From: Blastobasis lacticolella
Taxonomy: Eukaryota; Arthropoda; Insecta; Lepidoptera; Blastobasidae
Reading direction: 5' to 3'
Assembly: GCA_905147135.1 (NCBI GenBank)
Contig: LR990050.1
Location: 818,501 to 882,500 of the forward strand
Length of the DNA stretch: 64,000 nt
Under the pieces are notes generated by a model. It ran no database searches, was not told where the DNA came from, and saw only the letters and a list, made by a program, of their open reading frames with translations. Positions 1 through 11,924 of the stretch are shown here, in pieces. The position numbers and the translations under genes are program-made. Positions within the stretch are counted from its first letter, which is position 1, and each line of letters begins with the position of its first letter.

Positions 1-252
1 AGTAAAGTAAAGTGAGTTAAGGGGGTAATAGCGAGGGATTGTTCGCAAGGCACGGCCAGGCACCGCCGTGTGACAACGCGGAAATGACAAAGTAAGTTCA
101 TCACGGCAGAGGGTAATGACGAAGTAATATAAACGCCGATATGGTAGCGCAACTTCTTGGCAAGCTTTTGCTTTTAGAGGCACTGCTTGGCATTAAAGGA
201 TGATACAAAGTTTACTCTGTTGTAGCAATGACTGTTATCGGAGATATGTACA

Positions 253-460
253 ATGTACATTAGTTAAATGCTAACCGTGGCACTTACGGTGAGAGGGAAG
301 ACATCGTGATGAAACAGTCACATTTAGGCGACTGAATGTGTAACCATGATAAAATCTGGTCAGGTACCCAGGAGGGTCACGGGGAGGTCAGATGGCAGTC
401 GCTCCACTGTAATTATCTGATCTGCCAAATTCTGCATCATGGTCTAGGCGGATCTGGGAT
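253..460 (+). mobile_element. SINE A fragment (head missing)
   Basis: Body and 3' region of SINE A: GATGAAACAGTCACATTTAG, CAGATGGCAGTCGCTCCACT, then CATCATGGTCTAGGCGGA. The tRNA-like head is absent. Confidence 0.85.
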
Positions 461-1886
461 TTACCGCTAATCTCTGTACCGGGCTTCACCGCTAGCCCGA
501 GAAGATGCTCAGAACGGAATGGAAACGGAATCTACAAGTGTTAGTCTTGCAGCGGGAGCTCATTACCATTATTTCCCCGCCCTGATAATGATCCCGTAAT
601 GAACCCGCCGCCTCGCTTGTTAACAGTTCCGCAGTTGTTGCCTGTGTTTTAATGACCCTCTCATCTGGAGCTCAGTTTAAAAATGTAAGCTCCAGTCGCT
701 TAGCACGTCCGGAAGCGTTTATCAGGCGGTTAAGACAAATAGGAAAATGTACTTTATTGTGGAGGCCGTAGAACTGATTTCGGAGAATACGAGCATGGCT
801 TTGTGTTCTCTAATCGGCTACCTAAAGGATCTATTACATACAATAACATAGATACATACGCACTCATGCTCGCCCGTAATATCCCATAATGTTAGGCAGA
901 GACTTTCGAGTGCCACAACCTACGTTCCTGTCACAGTTCTTTATGTAATGTAACTCTATTTGTATTGCTAAAATTTTCACAGAGGAAGCAAACAATAATC
1001 TATAATAATGTGTTATACTTTGGTTTAGAAATAAAAGTAAAACATAACTGAACTACTATAACTTTAAATATATTATATGAGCCTTAACTAAATAATGTAA
1101 TGATTCAGTGTAACAGGTATTAAATTGGTTAGCTTATCTTTTATATTTTTTATACACTTTTACAGATAATAAATAAATAAATATTTGTAAGTCGGTCTAG
1201 AAGTGACCCTAATCGTGTTTTTCCACTACTTTACTAAAAAAGGTATCGTGTTGAAGGTATTTATTAAATACAGAGCTATTAGCTGTCAAACGGCAAGGAC
1301 CTAATTAAAATCGATTACGTATTCATAAAGTTAAAGACTGATTTCTAACGTAAGAAATGTATGAGCGTATATGAAAAAATATGGGGTGGGACAATAGCCA
1401 ATTGTGCTGTTTAAAAAAAAAAAAAAAAAACTTATATTTTATCCCAACGAGAAAAAACTGTCAACCATTGCACTGGAAATATAAAGAAACTGTCGTGGGA
1501 GTGTCAGAGACGGTCTTTACTACGTTTTTTGTGACAAAAAATAATTATGAGAAAGTCCTCGCCAGCATCATTAAAATGAGATATGAATTTCTACGTCGTT
1601 TGAAAGTTACACTCACATAGCCTTTGAATGTGTTAGGACTTTGTCAAACCTAAGAAACTCATCTAGCACACGCCTTATCTACAACTATACTACTAAATGA
1701 TTTGTAGTTGTCTTATTTGAAGGATATGTTTTTGATGGTACACGTTTTTGATGGCAACTGCTTCCCGTTGTCGGTTGGCACCTAACTCATTTGGCAACTG
1801 AATTTGACATTAAATAATTCTACACTACGTCGTCTACGTAGGCCATTGGCCATAGCGTCTACAAAATTAGAGTAGTGTAAGATTAT
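461..1886. other. No gene recognised
   Basis: AT-rich from 900 on, with an 18-bp A run at 1412. The short ORFs here match no family I know. Confidence 0.5.
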
Positions 1887-2150
1887 TGACGATTAAGTGG
1901 TTCAGTGGTCAACATGCCGGTCTGCCACGCAAGAGGTCCCGGGTTCGATTCCCGGCCGGGCAGAAATTGAAATGATGAATTTTAATTTCTGTTACGGGTC
2001 TGGGTGTTCTATGTATAATAAGTATGTATTTAAAAGTATTTACGTAGTTGATCAGTTATCTAGCACCCATAGCACAAGCTTTGCTTAGTTTGGGGCTAGA
2101 TGGCGCTGTGTGAATTTGTCCACGAATATTTATTTATTTATTTTATGTTA
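1887..2150 (+). mobile_element. tRNA-derived SINE (family B)
   Basis: The tRNA-like head includes GTGGTTCAGTGGTCAACATG and B-box GGGTTCGATTCCCGG. The body ends with GGGGCTAGATGGCGCTGTGT and an ATTTATTTATTTATTT-type tail. A related copy lies at 5690-5995 on the other strand, which supports a mobile repeat over a genuine tRNA. Confidence 0.85.
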
Positions 2151-2365
2151 TACTATGTTGTCCACTGAGAGAGTTGCCCCGCTGGTCTGCCAAGCAACCT
2201 TTTTCACAAGGCAAAAGACATTTAATGAAATAGTGCATGTCTAAATAAAGAAGCGTGACTATACGTCACCGTTGTGTTCGTTTGCTAAGTGAACGCACTG
2301 TGTTGAATACGGCTCTAGATTGGTCAATTTCGTCGACACACAGTGTCGATAGCCACTCAAGAATC

Positions 2366-2609
2366 GCGCACTGTAAAAGCTTTTTATATTTGACTAAATT
2401 CAGTAGCAAAACGCTTGAGAGCAAATTAAAGGGGAATATATTGCTCATGAAATAAGGACAATTTTTGTATCACGCCTTTTGATATACGCAGCGACGCATA
2501 ATATAAAATAAGTGATACAAAAATAGACCTTATTTTATTAGCAATACATTCCACTTTGATTTCAGCTTACGAATTTTGCTCCTGAATTTAGTCAAATGTA
2601 ACAAGCGCA
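2366..2609. mobile_element. Fold-back MITE, copy 1
   Basis: About 100-bp imperfect inverted arms around a short centre near 2485. TATTGCTCATGAAATAAGG / TTTTTGTATCAC on the left mirror GTGATACAAAAAT / CCTTATTTTATTAGCAATA on the right. ATTTGACTAAATTCAG-like words lie further out and GCGC at both tips. No ORF. Confidence 0.75.
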
Positions 2610-3111
2610 TTAGGCCATTAGATAAAAATAGGAGTCGCAGTGGTTTGGCCCACGAAACCGCTAGCTTATATCGCAGTGTACATTTTTCATAGACCTGATG
2701 TTCCCCCAAAAGGTACCGCAATAACCGTTAATAATGCAATATTTACATTCGGGACACACACGCAAGCCAAATTCACCTCTAAGAACGTTAGATTTAAAAC
2801 TGTGGAGCTCCGAAATGATGTTACCATCGGAATATAAACGGTACGAATTATCTGAGCGGCTATCACCGAGTGGCACAGAGCACTAAGCGACTGAATTCGG
2901 AATGGAGTGGGGGCGCTGCCGGCAAACTTTACGTCCAAGTGCCCTTCTTAATGAGAACAGTTCCGAAATAATACGCTTCGATATTTGTTTAGCTGTTGCG
3001 TGCTGAATTTGGAACACAAGAGGTACCTAACCTATTCGTTCTTAACTTAAAATTCATGATCTGAGCTGCTGTTTATAAACTGTCGCTCTGAACATAAAAA
3101 AAAATATAATC

Positions 3112-3465
3112 CTTGTGTTAATGTCCCGGTTATGCTCTCGGACACAAGGGCCTGGGGTCCGTGCCTTGACCATAGTTCAGGATTAGGCATTAGGTAATTA
3201 CAGAATTACAGTGGAGTGACTGCCATCTGACTTCTGTGACCTTGCTACTAAGGGCTGACCAGTTTGGATCATGGTTACATAGTTAGTCGCCTGAATGTAC
3301 AGGTTTCATCACGAACTATTCCCTGACCGTAAGAGCATCGGCTAGTATTTAAGTAATGTACATAACTCAGAAAAGAGTCATTGGTACATGGCCGCAGCGG
3401 GATTCGAACCCGGTACCTCTCGCTTACGAATCGGATACTGTAACCACTCAGCCACCGACGCTCCC
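3112..3465 (-). mobile_element. SINE A, near full length
   Basis: Minus copy with an intact tRNA-like head at the right end (complement of the B box, GGGATTCGAACCCGGTACC, near 3400) and the body with GACTGCCATCTGACTTC. A tRNA search might score the head, but it continues into the SINE body and is not a functional tRNA gene. Confidence 0.9.
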
Positions 3466-3630
3466 ATTAGCTCGACTCTCGCATACCACTTTTAAAGTAG
3501 CGTGTTATTTGATAATGACATATCTAAGTTACGAAACAAATTTTGAATTCTTTTGAATGTGCATTTGGGCCAAATAAAGATTTGTCTATGTCTAGTTCAT
3601 AATTATAGAAAGGTGTTTAGTCTGTAACTG

Positions 3631-3722
3631 TAACTGTAGAGCTAGTTTATTGTTGACCAGTTTAAAAATATTAGCCCAGTAATATTTTTAAACTGGTCAA
3701 CAATAAACTAGCTCTACAGTTA
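3631..3722. repeat. Perfect 43-bp inverted repeat with 6-nt loop
   Basis: Left arm 3631-3673, loop GCCCAG 3674-3679, right arm 3680-3722. Every position pairs; the arms begin TAACTGTAGAGCTAG and end TTTAAAAATATTA. A transcript would form a long perfect hairpin. Confidence 0.95.
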
Positions 3723-3984
3723 GTTTAAATATTTTTTATTTATTAGTTCATTTCACAGTTTAACAGCAATTAAATACATATAAAATAAGGGTACATTATG
3801 GTTGAAATGCCAATGACAAAACTGCATTTTAAAATTTTGTTATGTAGCTACTAAGCAGCTTAGCAGATAGATAGCCTATTGACAAACAAAAAGAACAATA
3901 AAAAAGAAGAATTAAACATTTAATACATTCCAACATATATAAATTGTTCCAAAGAAGTTTAACTTGGTGCCACAGCCACTTTTA

Positions 3985-4275
3985 TACCTCCGCTCCCTCT
4001 GACGATGGGATAGATTTCCTCCACGCCAACTAGATGCCTGTCATCCAACTAACGTACGGGCACCGCGAGCCTTTTCACCGCATACGTGCAAGATATAGCA
4101 TTAGTTCCCTCCCGAAGACTTTCCTTTGCACTGTAACAGGGGTTCTTCAAGAGGCATGTCTACAGGTACCTCAAGACCAGCACCACATCCTTAGGTTGCA
4201 GAGGTCCTGGACGACGGTCGCCCCTTTCCATCAGGTGGACCGCCCGTCCGTGTGCCTCCTTAGGCAATAAAACAA
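3985..4275 (+). mobile_element. LINE-3-type 3' end
   Basis: CTCTGACGATGGGATAGAT, CTTTGCACTGTAACAGGGGT, CATCAGGTGGACCGCCCGTC, ending TTAGGCAATAAAAC. The same sequence recurs at 30135. Confidence 0.75.
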
Positions 4276-5043
4276 ATAGACTTTCAAAACAACATGCAAA
4301 TGGAAATAAATTTATTCGCATCGCTATATCTTCTTTACTCGGAAAGGGAAAAAATTGGTAACCGTAAAAAAAGTTCCAAACCTCTACACCGTGGGAAATA
4401 CAGGAAAAAGTGAATCGAATGAAAGAGTTTCGCAAAAGCCGAGTAACGTACTTCATATCAATACGGGACACATTTCCGAGGTCTCCGTGTTTCCAAATAT
4501 AAAACTGGGCACATAAAAACATCTGTCCCATTTTTTCGCCGCAACCCTATCTCGTTCCTAATTGCCCACGCACTTTTTCCCAACCGCCCCGCAAAAAGAG
4601 GAAAGAAAGGGAAAAAAGCGCTCGCGTGAGACCAACCATTAATTTAGTGAGTGAAAGGAACCTTGGAAGTAAAACGACAGTGCGACGTCGCGATTCCTCT
4701 TTGAATGATAATAATGGATGGCCTTTGCGGCATGGGAGTCAATGCTGGCTTGCGATCGCCTCGCTGGGATCCGTTGCGAACTTATGTAACACCGAGTGTC
4801 TTAAAACCGCAATTGAATTGTATTTTATGTTATTTTTTTATTTCTGGTCGCATACTTTGGTTTTCGAATAGCCCAATATTCCGTCTCAACACCGTCTAGT
4901 GATAACAGCGTATATCACAATATTACTTATATTAGTTCAATTCAAACGCATAATACAACTTTTCAAGTAGCTTTTCAAGGTTTTCTTCACTGTAAGAGCA
5001 TCGGTTAGGATACTTATTGCATGACGGACGTTTCATCTTCATG

Positions 5044-5200
5044 TCGTGAAATGGAACACGTTGCCTGCGAGTGTGTTCTCTGATCAATGTAATCTGCCTT
5101 CAAAGCAAGAGTGAATACGTTGGTAGACACACTTCGGCCGCATCGTCAGTTACCACCAGGTAAGATAGCGGTGAAATGCCCGGCTATTTTTTTTAATAAC
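5044..5200 (+). mobile_element. LINE-2-type 3' end
   Basis: A second LINE 3' family: TGGAACACGTTGCCTGCGAG, then CGGCCGCATCGTCAGTTACC and the GGTAAGATAGCGG end. Confidence 0.7.
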
Positions 5201-5214
5201 CGTGGTCACCATTC

Positions 5215-5385
5215 GAGAATATTTCCTTCGATTCGGCCGTCGTTTCTGCGAGTTACCTGCCCATTGCCACTTCAGTTTTCCTATGCTGGATGCGGCAAGC
5301 CGACGACAGGGTGCGTTGTCACTCATTTAGGGAGCCCTATGTCCAGCAGTGGACTAGTATAGGCTAATGATGATGATGTTTGGTT
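5215..5385 (+). pseudogene. LINE-like C-terminus with GATGATG tail
   Basis: A frame ending PYVQQWTSIG at a TAA near 5364 is followed by a TGATGATGATG tail. Upstream it contains CTGCCCATTGCCACTTCAG, shared with the 42215 repeat in opposite sense, so two fragments may be joined here. Confidence 0.45.
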
Positions 5386-5689
5386 GCAGTTCACAACATT
5401 TCAAGTGTACAAAAATTCTAATCGAAAAATTTCTACACAATCTTACGATGCTATTTATTAGTGCATATCCTAATACTTAGCTCTTGCCATCGTTCTAAAC
5501 ATGCCAGGGCCTTTTGTATGGCATCATATCTCCATTCCTTATGACTTAATCACTGGCAATAAACACTGGTTAACGAACTTCGTCTTGATTTAATCGTAAG
5601 AGACAAAAACTAAGACCAAAGACATTTACGAAACTACTAATAAGAAGTCCCTTGTTTGCATTCAAGCAGTCATATGCTGTTTTAAAATA

Positions 5690-5995
5690 AATAATAAACA
5701 TGCTTGGACAAATTCACACAGTGCCATCTAGCCCAAAAGTAAGCAAAGCTTGTGTTATGGATGTTAGATAACTGGTAAACCACTTTTAAACTTTTTTTAA
5801 TACATACTTATTAAACATATACTGCACCCAGAACCCTAACAGAAATTAAAATTAATTATTTCAATTTCTGCTCGAAGGCCAAGACTCATTTTGGGTCATT
5901 GCGTCAACATAGGTAGTAAGTGAGTAATTTCTACTCGGCCGGGATACGAACCCGAAACTCTGCGTGGTATGGTAAACAACTGAACTCAAGTTGCC
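5690..5995 (-). mobile_element. tRNA-derived SINE (family B), second copy
   Basis: The complement matches the 1887 copy along its length: TTCACACAGTGCCATCTAGC at the tail end, AACAGAAATTAAAATTAA mid-body, and a mutated B box (GGGATACGAACCCGAAAC) at the head end. Confidence 0.82.
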
Positions 5996-6329
5996 AAAAA
6001 AAGGATTCAGAAAAACCCACCGACTAATTACCAGCTAAATATCGGATCCGGCTTTTTGGCACTCCAACGGGGGGCAAAGCTATCTAATAACTCAAAACAT
6101 TACAATTGTATAGCGTTTGGCACGGAGAACACATTACGGGACTCTGCGCTCAACATTTATTAATTCTACCGACCTCTAATATTTGCCGGCCTTGCAACGC
6201 AGACGAGGAAGCCCGTGGATGTTCAGAGACTTATAGTTATAATTAAAGTTAGAAGTTTACAACTTCAATAATAACAGGTATTAGGTGAACTCAGTCAAGC
6301 CTGAGGAGTCCGCCTGGGTGAATCATCCT

Positions 6330-6535
6330 TATTATCATCACAGCCCATAATAGCCCACTGCAGGACTTAGGGCCTCTCCCACGAAAGGGGAGATTTTCGC
6401 CATAATCTCCACGCTTGTTGGAGATGGCAGTGTAATAAATAAATAATGGGAAACTCTGCTGCCCATTTTCGAGCCTACGCAGAATTCTAAATCTTTTGAC
6501 TCGAAAACGTTAGTCATCTTGTACGACAAGGTGTT
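6330..6535 (-). repeat. Interspersed repeat family D
   Basis: Complement carries CATCACAGCCCATAATAG (a GATG-type tail at the 3' end), GACTTAGGGCCTCTCCCACG and GACTCGAAAACGTTAGTC. Copies recur at 9304, 28270, 34395, 55806 and 58265. Probably the 3' part of a LINE or a SINE with a GATG tail; no protein seen. Confidence 0.7.
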
Positions 6536-6564
6536 AACAGTGCCTTGTACGATGAATTGACCTG

Positions 6565-6831
6565 GATGGTTACCACCGTCTTATCTATTTTTACCGCCAA
6601 GCAATAATGCCTGCATTGTTGTGTACCGGTTTGAGAATAAGGAGCCAGCGCAATTATAGGCATGAGGCTTTAATTTTAGTCCTCATAGCGACAACGCACC
6701 TGCGTATCTGCATCTTTGTTGCCTGCAACCTAAATTTATGAAACGTAGATGTTATGGGCGACAGTTACCGCTTACCATCAAGTGGACTGTCTGCTCGTTT
6801 GTCATTGCGTTGAATAAAAAAAAAAGACATT
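6565..6831 (+). repeat. Interspersed repeat family F, poly(A)-ended
   Basis: Contains GTTGCCTGCAACCTAAATTT and ACCGCTTACCATCAAGTGGA and ends in a 10-bp A run. Related segments: 16393-16495 (+), 35760-35838 (+) and 15325-15475 (-). Likely a LINE 3' end. Confidence 0.65.
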
Positions 6832-6840
6832 AGTGGAGTG

Positions 6841-6953
6841 ACGCGCACGAGGGCCCGGGGTCCGCCACGACGAGGATCCTCTGCAGGATATTAGCAGATC
6901 AGGTAATTAAAGTGGAGCGACTGCCATCTGAGTCACCTGAATGTTGTGTCAAT
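6841..6953 (-). mobile_element. SINE A 3' fragment
   Basis: Contains GAGGGCCCGGGGTCCGCC and GGAGCGACTGCCATCTGAG in minus orientation, then breaks off. It directly follows a poly(A) run ending another repeat at 6830. Confidence 0.75.
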
Positions 6954-7475
6954 AAATCTTCTTTCTCAATTGTATGCGACGTATATAAAACAGTTTGATT
7001 ATAAACTGATCTGTCTGTACGTTACGCAATACCATCGAACATGTTTACGGCTGGGCTCGCAGCCAAATGGCTCCTGATAACTCGGAGTTGTGACACTCGA
7101 TTCCCAGAAGTTGTAGCTACAGGATTTCTACTAACCGCCCTGGTCGTTAAGTTTCTAGCAAATATCTACAGCGTATTCAAAAGGCATTACAGTTAGGTAC
7201 ATCGTTTCATCATCCAATCATAAAAAAGTATGATTGAGGATCGTTGATAATAATTTCGTCAATTTTCGTTTTGAAAGTATTTTTCGAGTTTCAGAAGTTG
7301 ATGAAGTCCAATGTTTGGACGCAGTTTCATGCATAATTTTAATTTCTGTTCTGTGCAAGGAGCACTTGGAGGGAGGAGCAATGGTTTAATTGAAATTAGA
7401 TTGAAAATAATTTATTTCAGACAATGTCCATACATTTAGGTCAAATGATAGGTATTATATTGAGACATGAAGAGG

Positions 7476-7558
7476 TTGGCAGAGAGGAGAGAAGACTGGC
7501 GATTGCTCCACCGACAAGAGTCATACTCTTAAATATATGATGATGATGATGATGATGA
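7476..7558 (+). pseudogene. RTE-type LINE C-terminus with (GAT)n tail
   Basis: The frame ending at TAA 7530-7532 reads RLAERREDWRLLHRQESYS, resembling the C-terminal end of lepidopteran RTE-like LINE ORFs as I recall them. It is followed by a GATGAT tail. Upstream sequence does not stay open. Confidence 0.6.
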
Positions 7559-8004
7559 ATTTAAAAGTTAGCACTTGGTAAAGAAATTTAATCTACCATA
7601 AATTTTATTTGAAAATGTACACTTCTGGAACGCTTAATGCGTATTACTGCGAAATAGCAAACAAACTTATGTACTTTCGTCGCATTAGGAAATGAAATCT
7701 AATAACAATGCTCGGTAGCACTAAGAGCATGCAAAATAATGTGTTTTCAGTGCAATGGTTCAGCGCAAATGTGTTTTTCGTTAAGTAAACCGCTGAACAT
7801 GTATTTGATTCCCATTTTCAGACGCTGCACAAGGTTTATTTCAATTTAGTCAATAATTTTGGGATGAAATATTGTCAGTACACGAGTATGCTTTGCATTA
7901 TTGTGAAGCTTTGAAGCTTCGGCTTTAATAGAATTTTGATATTGTAAGTCCAGACGATATACAATATCATCATATTACAAATATATTATAATTGTATTGC
8001 TTTC

Positions 8005-8135
8005 CTCCACAGCCGGTAGGGTTGGCTGGAAGAGATCTCTTACAGAGATAAGCCCACCTTTGTAAACAACCGTTTGTAATTATTGTTTTTAACTTGTTTT
8101 ATGTGCAATAAAGTATATAATAATAATAATCATGT
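8005..8135 (+). mobile_element. LINE 3' end with poly(A) signal
   Basis: GGCTGGAAGAGATCTCTTAC, AGATAAGCCCACCTTTGTA, then GTGCAATAAAGTATATAATA and ATA repeats. This is a 3' terminus typical of lepidopteran non-LTR elements. Confidence 0.6.
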
Positions 8136-8147
8136 CATGATTGGTGG

Positions 8148-8369
8148 ACCTAGCGGATACTCTCTGACTCGGCGCGACTTCGTTCGAGTACATCTACTTT
8201 ACTCCTACCTACAATTTTTTTCTTGCTTATAAACAAACGTTCCTCTTGAATTACTCTATCTATTGTTGAAACGCGCATTAATATCCGTTGCGTAGTTTAA
8301 AAGATCTAAGCGTACATAGATACATAGGGACGAACGGCGGGAAGCGACTTCGTTATACTATGTATAGAT
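8148..8369 (-). mobile_element. Non-autonomous Helitron (HCR family)
   Basis: On the - strand it begins TCTATACATAGTATAACG. Its 3' end, at the left, has a GC-rich hairpin (CGGCGCGACTTCGTTCG side) near GGTGGACC. It shares its body (TTGCGTAGTTTAAAAGA) with copies at 25899 and 30861. The left CTAG terminus is mutated, so the left boundary is approximate. Confidence 0.68.
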
Positions 8370-9303
8370 ATGTATTTACCTATAGGTACTTACTAGCTTT
8401 TGCCTGCGATTTTGTCTGCGTAAAGTTCGGTTATAGCGTTTCACGCCTGTTGCCGCGGGAACCACATTGAATCTCTCGATAAATTGTAGATAATAATACA
8501 GAAATAATAATAGCAACTTTTTATTTGATAAGCCAGTTAAATCTCTATACAATAATTAAATCTTATTTATAGAGCTTATTACTGAGTACATTATGGCCTG
8601 TATTTTAAATAATTACAAATTATTTATGTCCCCTGATTCACAATCTTAATATGATTCTAAATCAATTACAAGTTGCATAATGTACTTATAGGTGAAAAAT
8701 ATGTAACTAAATTCATCATTATCATTCTAGCGTTTATCCCGGCTTATGCCAGGGATAAATATATAACTAAATTGATTAATATGTTTTCATCTTTGTTTTG
8801 ATTATTTTATGTGTATGTTGTTGTTCAATAAAATGGTTTCTTTCTTACTAAATTATAAAACAATATTACAGTTTTTAATCAAACAAATCTGAATGGAATT
8901 AAAAAATGCTTCAACATGGTTATATAGTGCAATTAGCTTACGAATAACAAATGTATGTGGACAAAAATTCCTGTTACAAAGGTTTAATAAAAAACTAATT
9001 AATTAGATTAAAATTATGCATTCGCATGCTCCCACGGAACGTACGGAATACAACAAGAACATAAATGCTTACTTTTTACCCAGTCTGCGATGAAGCCCAA
9101 AAAAGGGGTAGTGTATTTGGCCTGTACGTACGTATGTTTGAATCACTCTATGTTTCCTCGTAACTACTAAACAGCTAAGCCTTTACATCGTTTATTGGGA
9201 TTAAAAAACTTATTTTTTCTATAAATTGAGATCGGTCCGTCTTGATTCCGCTTCAGTTTGATACTCAACTGGTTTTGGAGAAAAATAATGAGAAACATCA
9301 CAA

Positions 9304-9582
9304 TCATCACAGCCCATATAGTCCACTGCAGGATTTAGGGCCTCTCCCAAGAGGACGAAGGTCATTGCCAAATATTACAAAATATTAAGACTTAGCAGGC
9401 GGGTTGAAGATCGCAGTCTACGTATGGTATAAATATAACAATGTAAAACGCTGCTGCCCGTTTTCCAGCCAAAGAAGACTCCAGATCTTTTGCCTCGAAA
9501 ACATTGGTCGCCTTCCACGACACCCACGAGTGTAAGGGGTTGCTATTCTACTCTGTCGGATACCACACGGCTAATATGGCAC
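9304..9582 (-). repeat. Interspersed repeat family D
   Basis: The most complete minus copy: CATCACAGCCCATATAGTCC through CTCGAAAACATTGGTCGCC to TACCACACGGCTAATATGGC. Confidence 0.72.
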
Positions 9583-10179
9583 CCAAACTCCTCCTACAGC
9601 TTTCTACAGCTAGTAGCTAAAAAAACGTGACGTGTAAATTGTTCACATCGGTTTAGTAGTTACAAGGGGACAAAGAAGCAGATATCCATCCCCACAATCA
9701 TACGTACAGGTCAAAAATACTGTCAGGCTTCACCGGAGACGGTGTAAAAAAACAAACAATACTCGCCCAGCGCACCCAGTTCGTACGCAAACACAGTGAA
9801 ACGATGAAAATCAATTCCCAAGCGAGGGTATTCAATAAAACATGAGGTGGGCGGTATTATGCATGACGTCACACAAGTCAACAGCTTTCCGGTAACAGGT
9901 CATTTATCAAGACAGGAATGTCACAGGGCAGACGGCTAACTTTGTAAGATTGTGTCAGCGGGAGTGTTGAGGTGAGGCCGTTCTAAGCATTCCTTGGTGG
10001 CTCATATCTGGGAAATTAAGTGTTTATGATGGTGCACTGATTTTCAGCTGGGTAGCATTATTACTTTCTTAATGATTTCGATTGAAGGTGATATGTATCA
10101 TTATCGCAGAACATAGCTATAACGATACAGGCGAGATGCAGATCGGCTAGTTCGGCATGAAATATTTATTTATAATTGA

Positions 10180-10385
10180 TAGCCGTTCTCAGCGGCTTTC
10201 ACCCATGGCAGTTCACTATGTAAACAATAAACTTTCTCGCTGGAGGTTATTATTTTCCCGGGATAAAAAGTAGCCTCCGTCACTCGAGAATAACATAGGA
10301 AGCTTCCTATTAGTGAAAGCATTTTAAAACCGGTCCAGAACTTTTTGAGTTTATTCATTACAAACAAAAATACAAATATTTTCTC
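10180..10385 (-). repeat. Interspersed repeat fragment (LINE-like 3' sequence)
   Basis: TTCCCGGGATAAAAAGTAGC and AGGAAGCTTCCTATTAGTG are typical words of a common lepidopteran repeat. The overlapping short ORF is not a gene. A related tail occurs at 25785-25895. Confidence 0.45.
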
Positions 10386-10854
10386 TTTTTATTATGAAAT
10401 ATCATACAACACAACACAAGTTGTGCTTAAATTTTGAGAGGCTTCCGTAAAAGTTGATTTGTACTGTAACGATATTTCACTTTACTTTTATCATCAATTC
10501 GTAGAATAATTTTCCGCCGCCATGATGCACTACAAAACCAAAACGACATCAGTGCTTCTAACGGTGAATAATGTAGGTAATTATTTTACGATACGATCAC
10601 TAATGTTTGAAGTAGCCGTGCGCTCATATTGTCAAAAGCTGATTATTCATTGTTCTGGCTGTACCATTATCATAATGTTGGCAGCGGACATTTTCCATGT
10701 CATGAAATTCAACAGTTTCATGAAATGGCCGGCTTTACCATGAAGTGATCAATTCTAAAATCGTCCACGACAGATATAAAAGTAAGAATACATTTTAGGA
10801 TGGTTGGTTGTACGGAAATTATATATAAAGTACACAAATATATACATAAAGCTC

Positions 10855-11045
10855 ACGCCTCTGTCCCACAGGTGGGTTAGGAAGAGATTATGGACCGCTA
10901 CTTTGCTCTGACCTGACACAACTCCCTAGCCTCGCGTATCTCCACAACTCCATTCATACATCTCCTTTTATTCTTGCCTCTTCGGACCCCAGCTTTTTTG
11001 CGAACATTACTGATCTGATCAGTAAATGTTTTCCAAACATTGGAG
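10855..11045. repeat. Interspersed repeat fragment
   Basis: ACGCCTCTGTCCCACAGGTG and TCTCCACAACTCCATTCATA resemble a widespread moth repeat. Orientation and class cannot be set from one copy. Confidence 0.4.
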
Positions 11046-11149
11046 ACTTTTGACAATGACATATTTTATTGAAATCTTATCTGCTATATGTACTTAGGCT
11101 ATGCGTAGGCTTGCTGGCAATGATAAATAAAAAATAATCATCTAGGTCT

Positions 11150-11245
11150 GGGGTCTGCTTTGACCATGATGCTGGATTTAGCAAACCTACTCTGATATCC
11201 ATGTCCCTGTTAACTGAAGAACCTGACCAGATTTCAAAATGGTAA
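11150..11245 (-). mobile_element. Decayed SINE A fragment
   Basis: TGGGGTCTGCTTTGACCATG and GAACCTGACCAGATTTCAAA match the minus-strand SINE A with many changes. Confidence 0.6.
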
Positions 11246-11649
11246 AAACATGGTAAATTAGCATAAAAATGACCTAGTTTTAGTTTTACATGTTACAATT
11301 TGATTCAACTTTTGAATTTTAAGCTTAATTCCCCGCATAGCATTGGCGAAAACTGCTTCTCAGAATAATATTCACAATTCCAACCATTATCAAACATGCA
11401 CTTACTACATTAACAATTTGAAATTCGCTGTACTGGTTATTTGACTAGAAATGGACTAACGTAAAATGAAAAGCTGAAAGCTTTTGAATTACTTAATGCT
11501 TGCATGTTTACTTTGTAGGCGACATTTGTGTGTGATATAAACAGTTTCAAATGGTAACTAAATATAATTTTACTAAGTGTACTGTTTAATTGGACAAAAA
11601 ATATTTTAAAAACATCGGACGCAAAAGAGACGTGTTGTAAATTTGACCT

Positions 11650-11790
11650 ATGTATCTGGCGATCTGTGTATGTGTTTTTCGGTACGAATTTCTTTATTTA
11701 AAAACAAGTTTAATCTAAACGGTTCATAGCTTTGTTTAATTAAAATCAGTTCAACAGTGTAGGAACTATTTGAGTTTGTGTGGGCTTTTT
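11650..11790 (+). repeat. Decayed family E fragment
   Basis: TGTATCTGGCGATCTGTGTA and TTGTTTAATTAAAATCAG resemble family E, with many changes. Confidence 0.5.
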
Positions 11791-11924
11791 CGGATGATCT
11801 TCAAAATCTATCGATTAGGCTAGCTTAGTTTATGCCTGTGGAGGTTTTACCCGGCTCTGTTCTTACACCCGTACTCACAAACAATACTTGTCTACTATGC
11901 GTTGCCTTGTTTTATTCTACGCGG

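Noticed and set aside
3390..3465. Apparent tRNA gene (B-box-like GGGATTCGAACCC); similar sites at 1900, 12566, 13892, 18395, 59840 and 61810
   Set aside because: Each continues directly into a SINE body shared between copies, and the heads have mutated stems. They are tRNA-derived SINE heads, not tRNA genes.
4160..4531. 123-codon - strand ORF
   Set aside because: It overlaps a plus-strand LINE-3 3' end and extends into AT-rich DNA. No motif, signal or neighbour supports it.
10522..10743. 73-codon ORF with a Kozak-like GCCGCCATG start and hydrophobic stretch
   Set aside because: The start context is attractive, but there is no splice partner, family match or compositional support. Too weak to call a gene.
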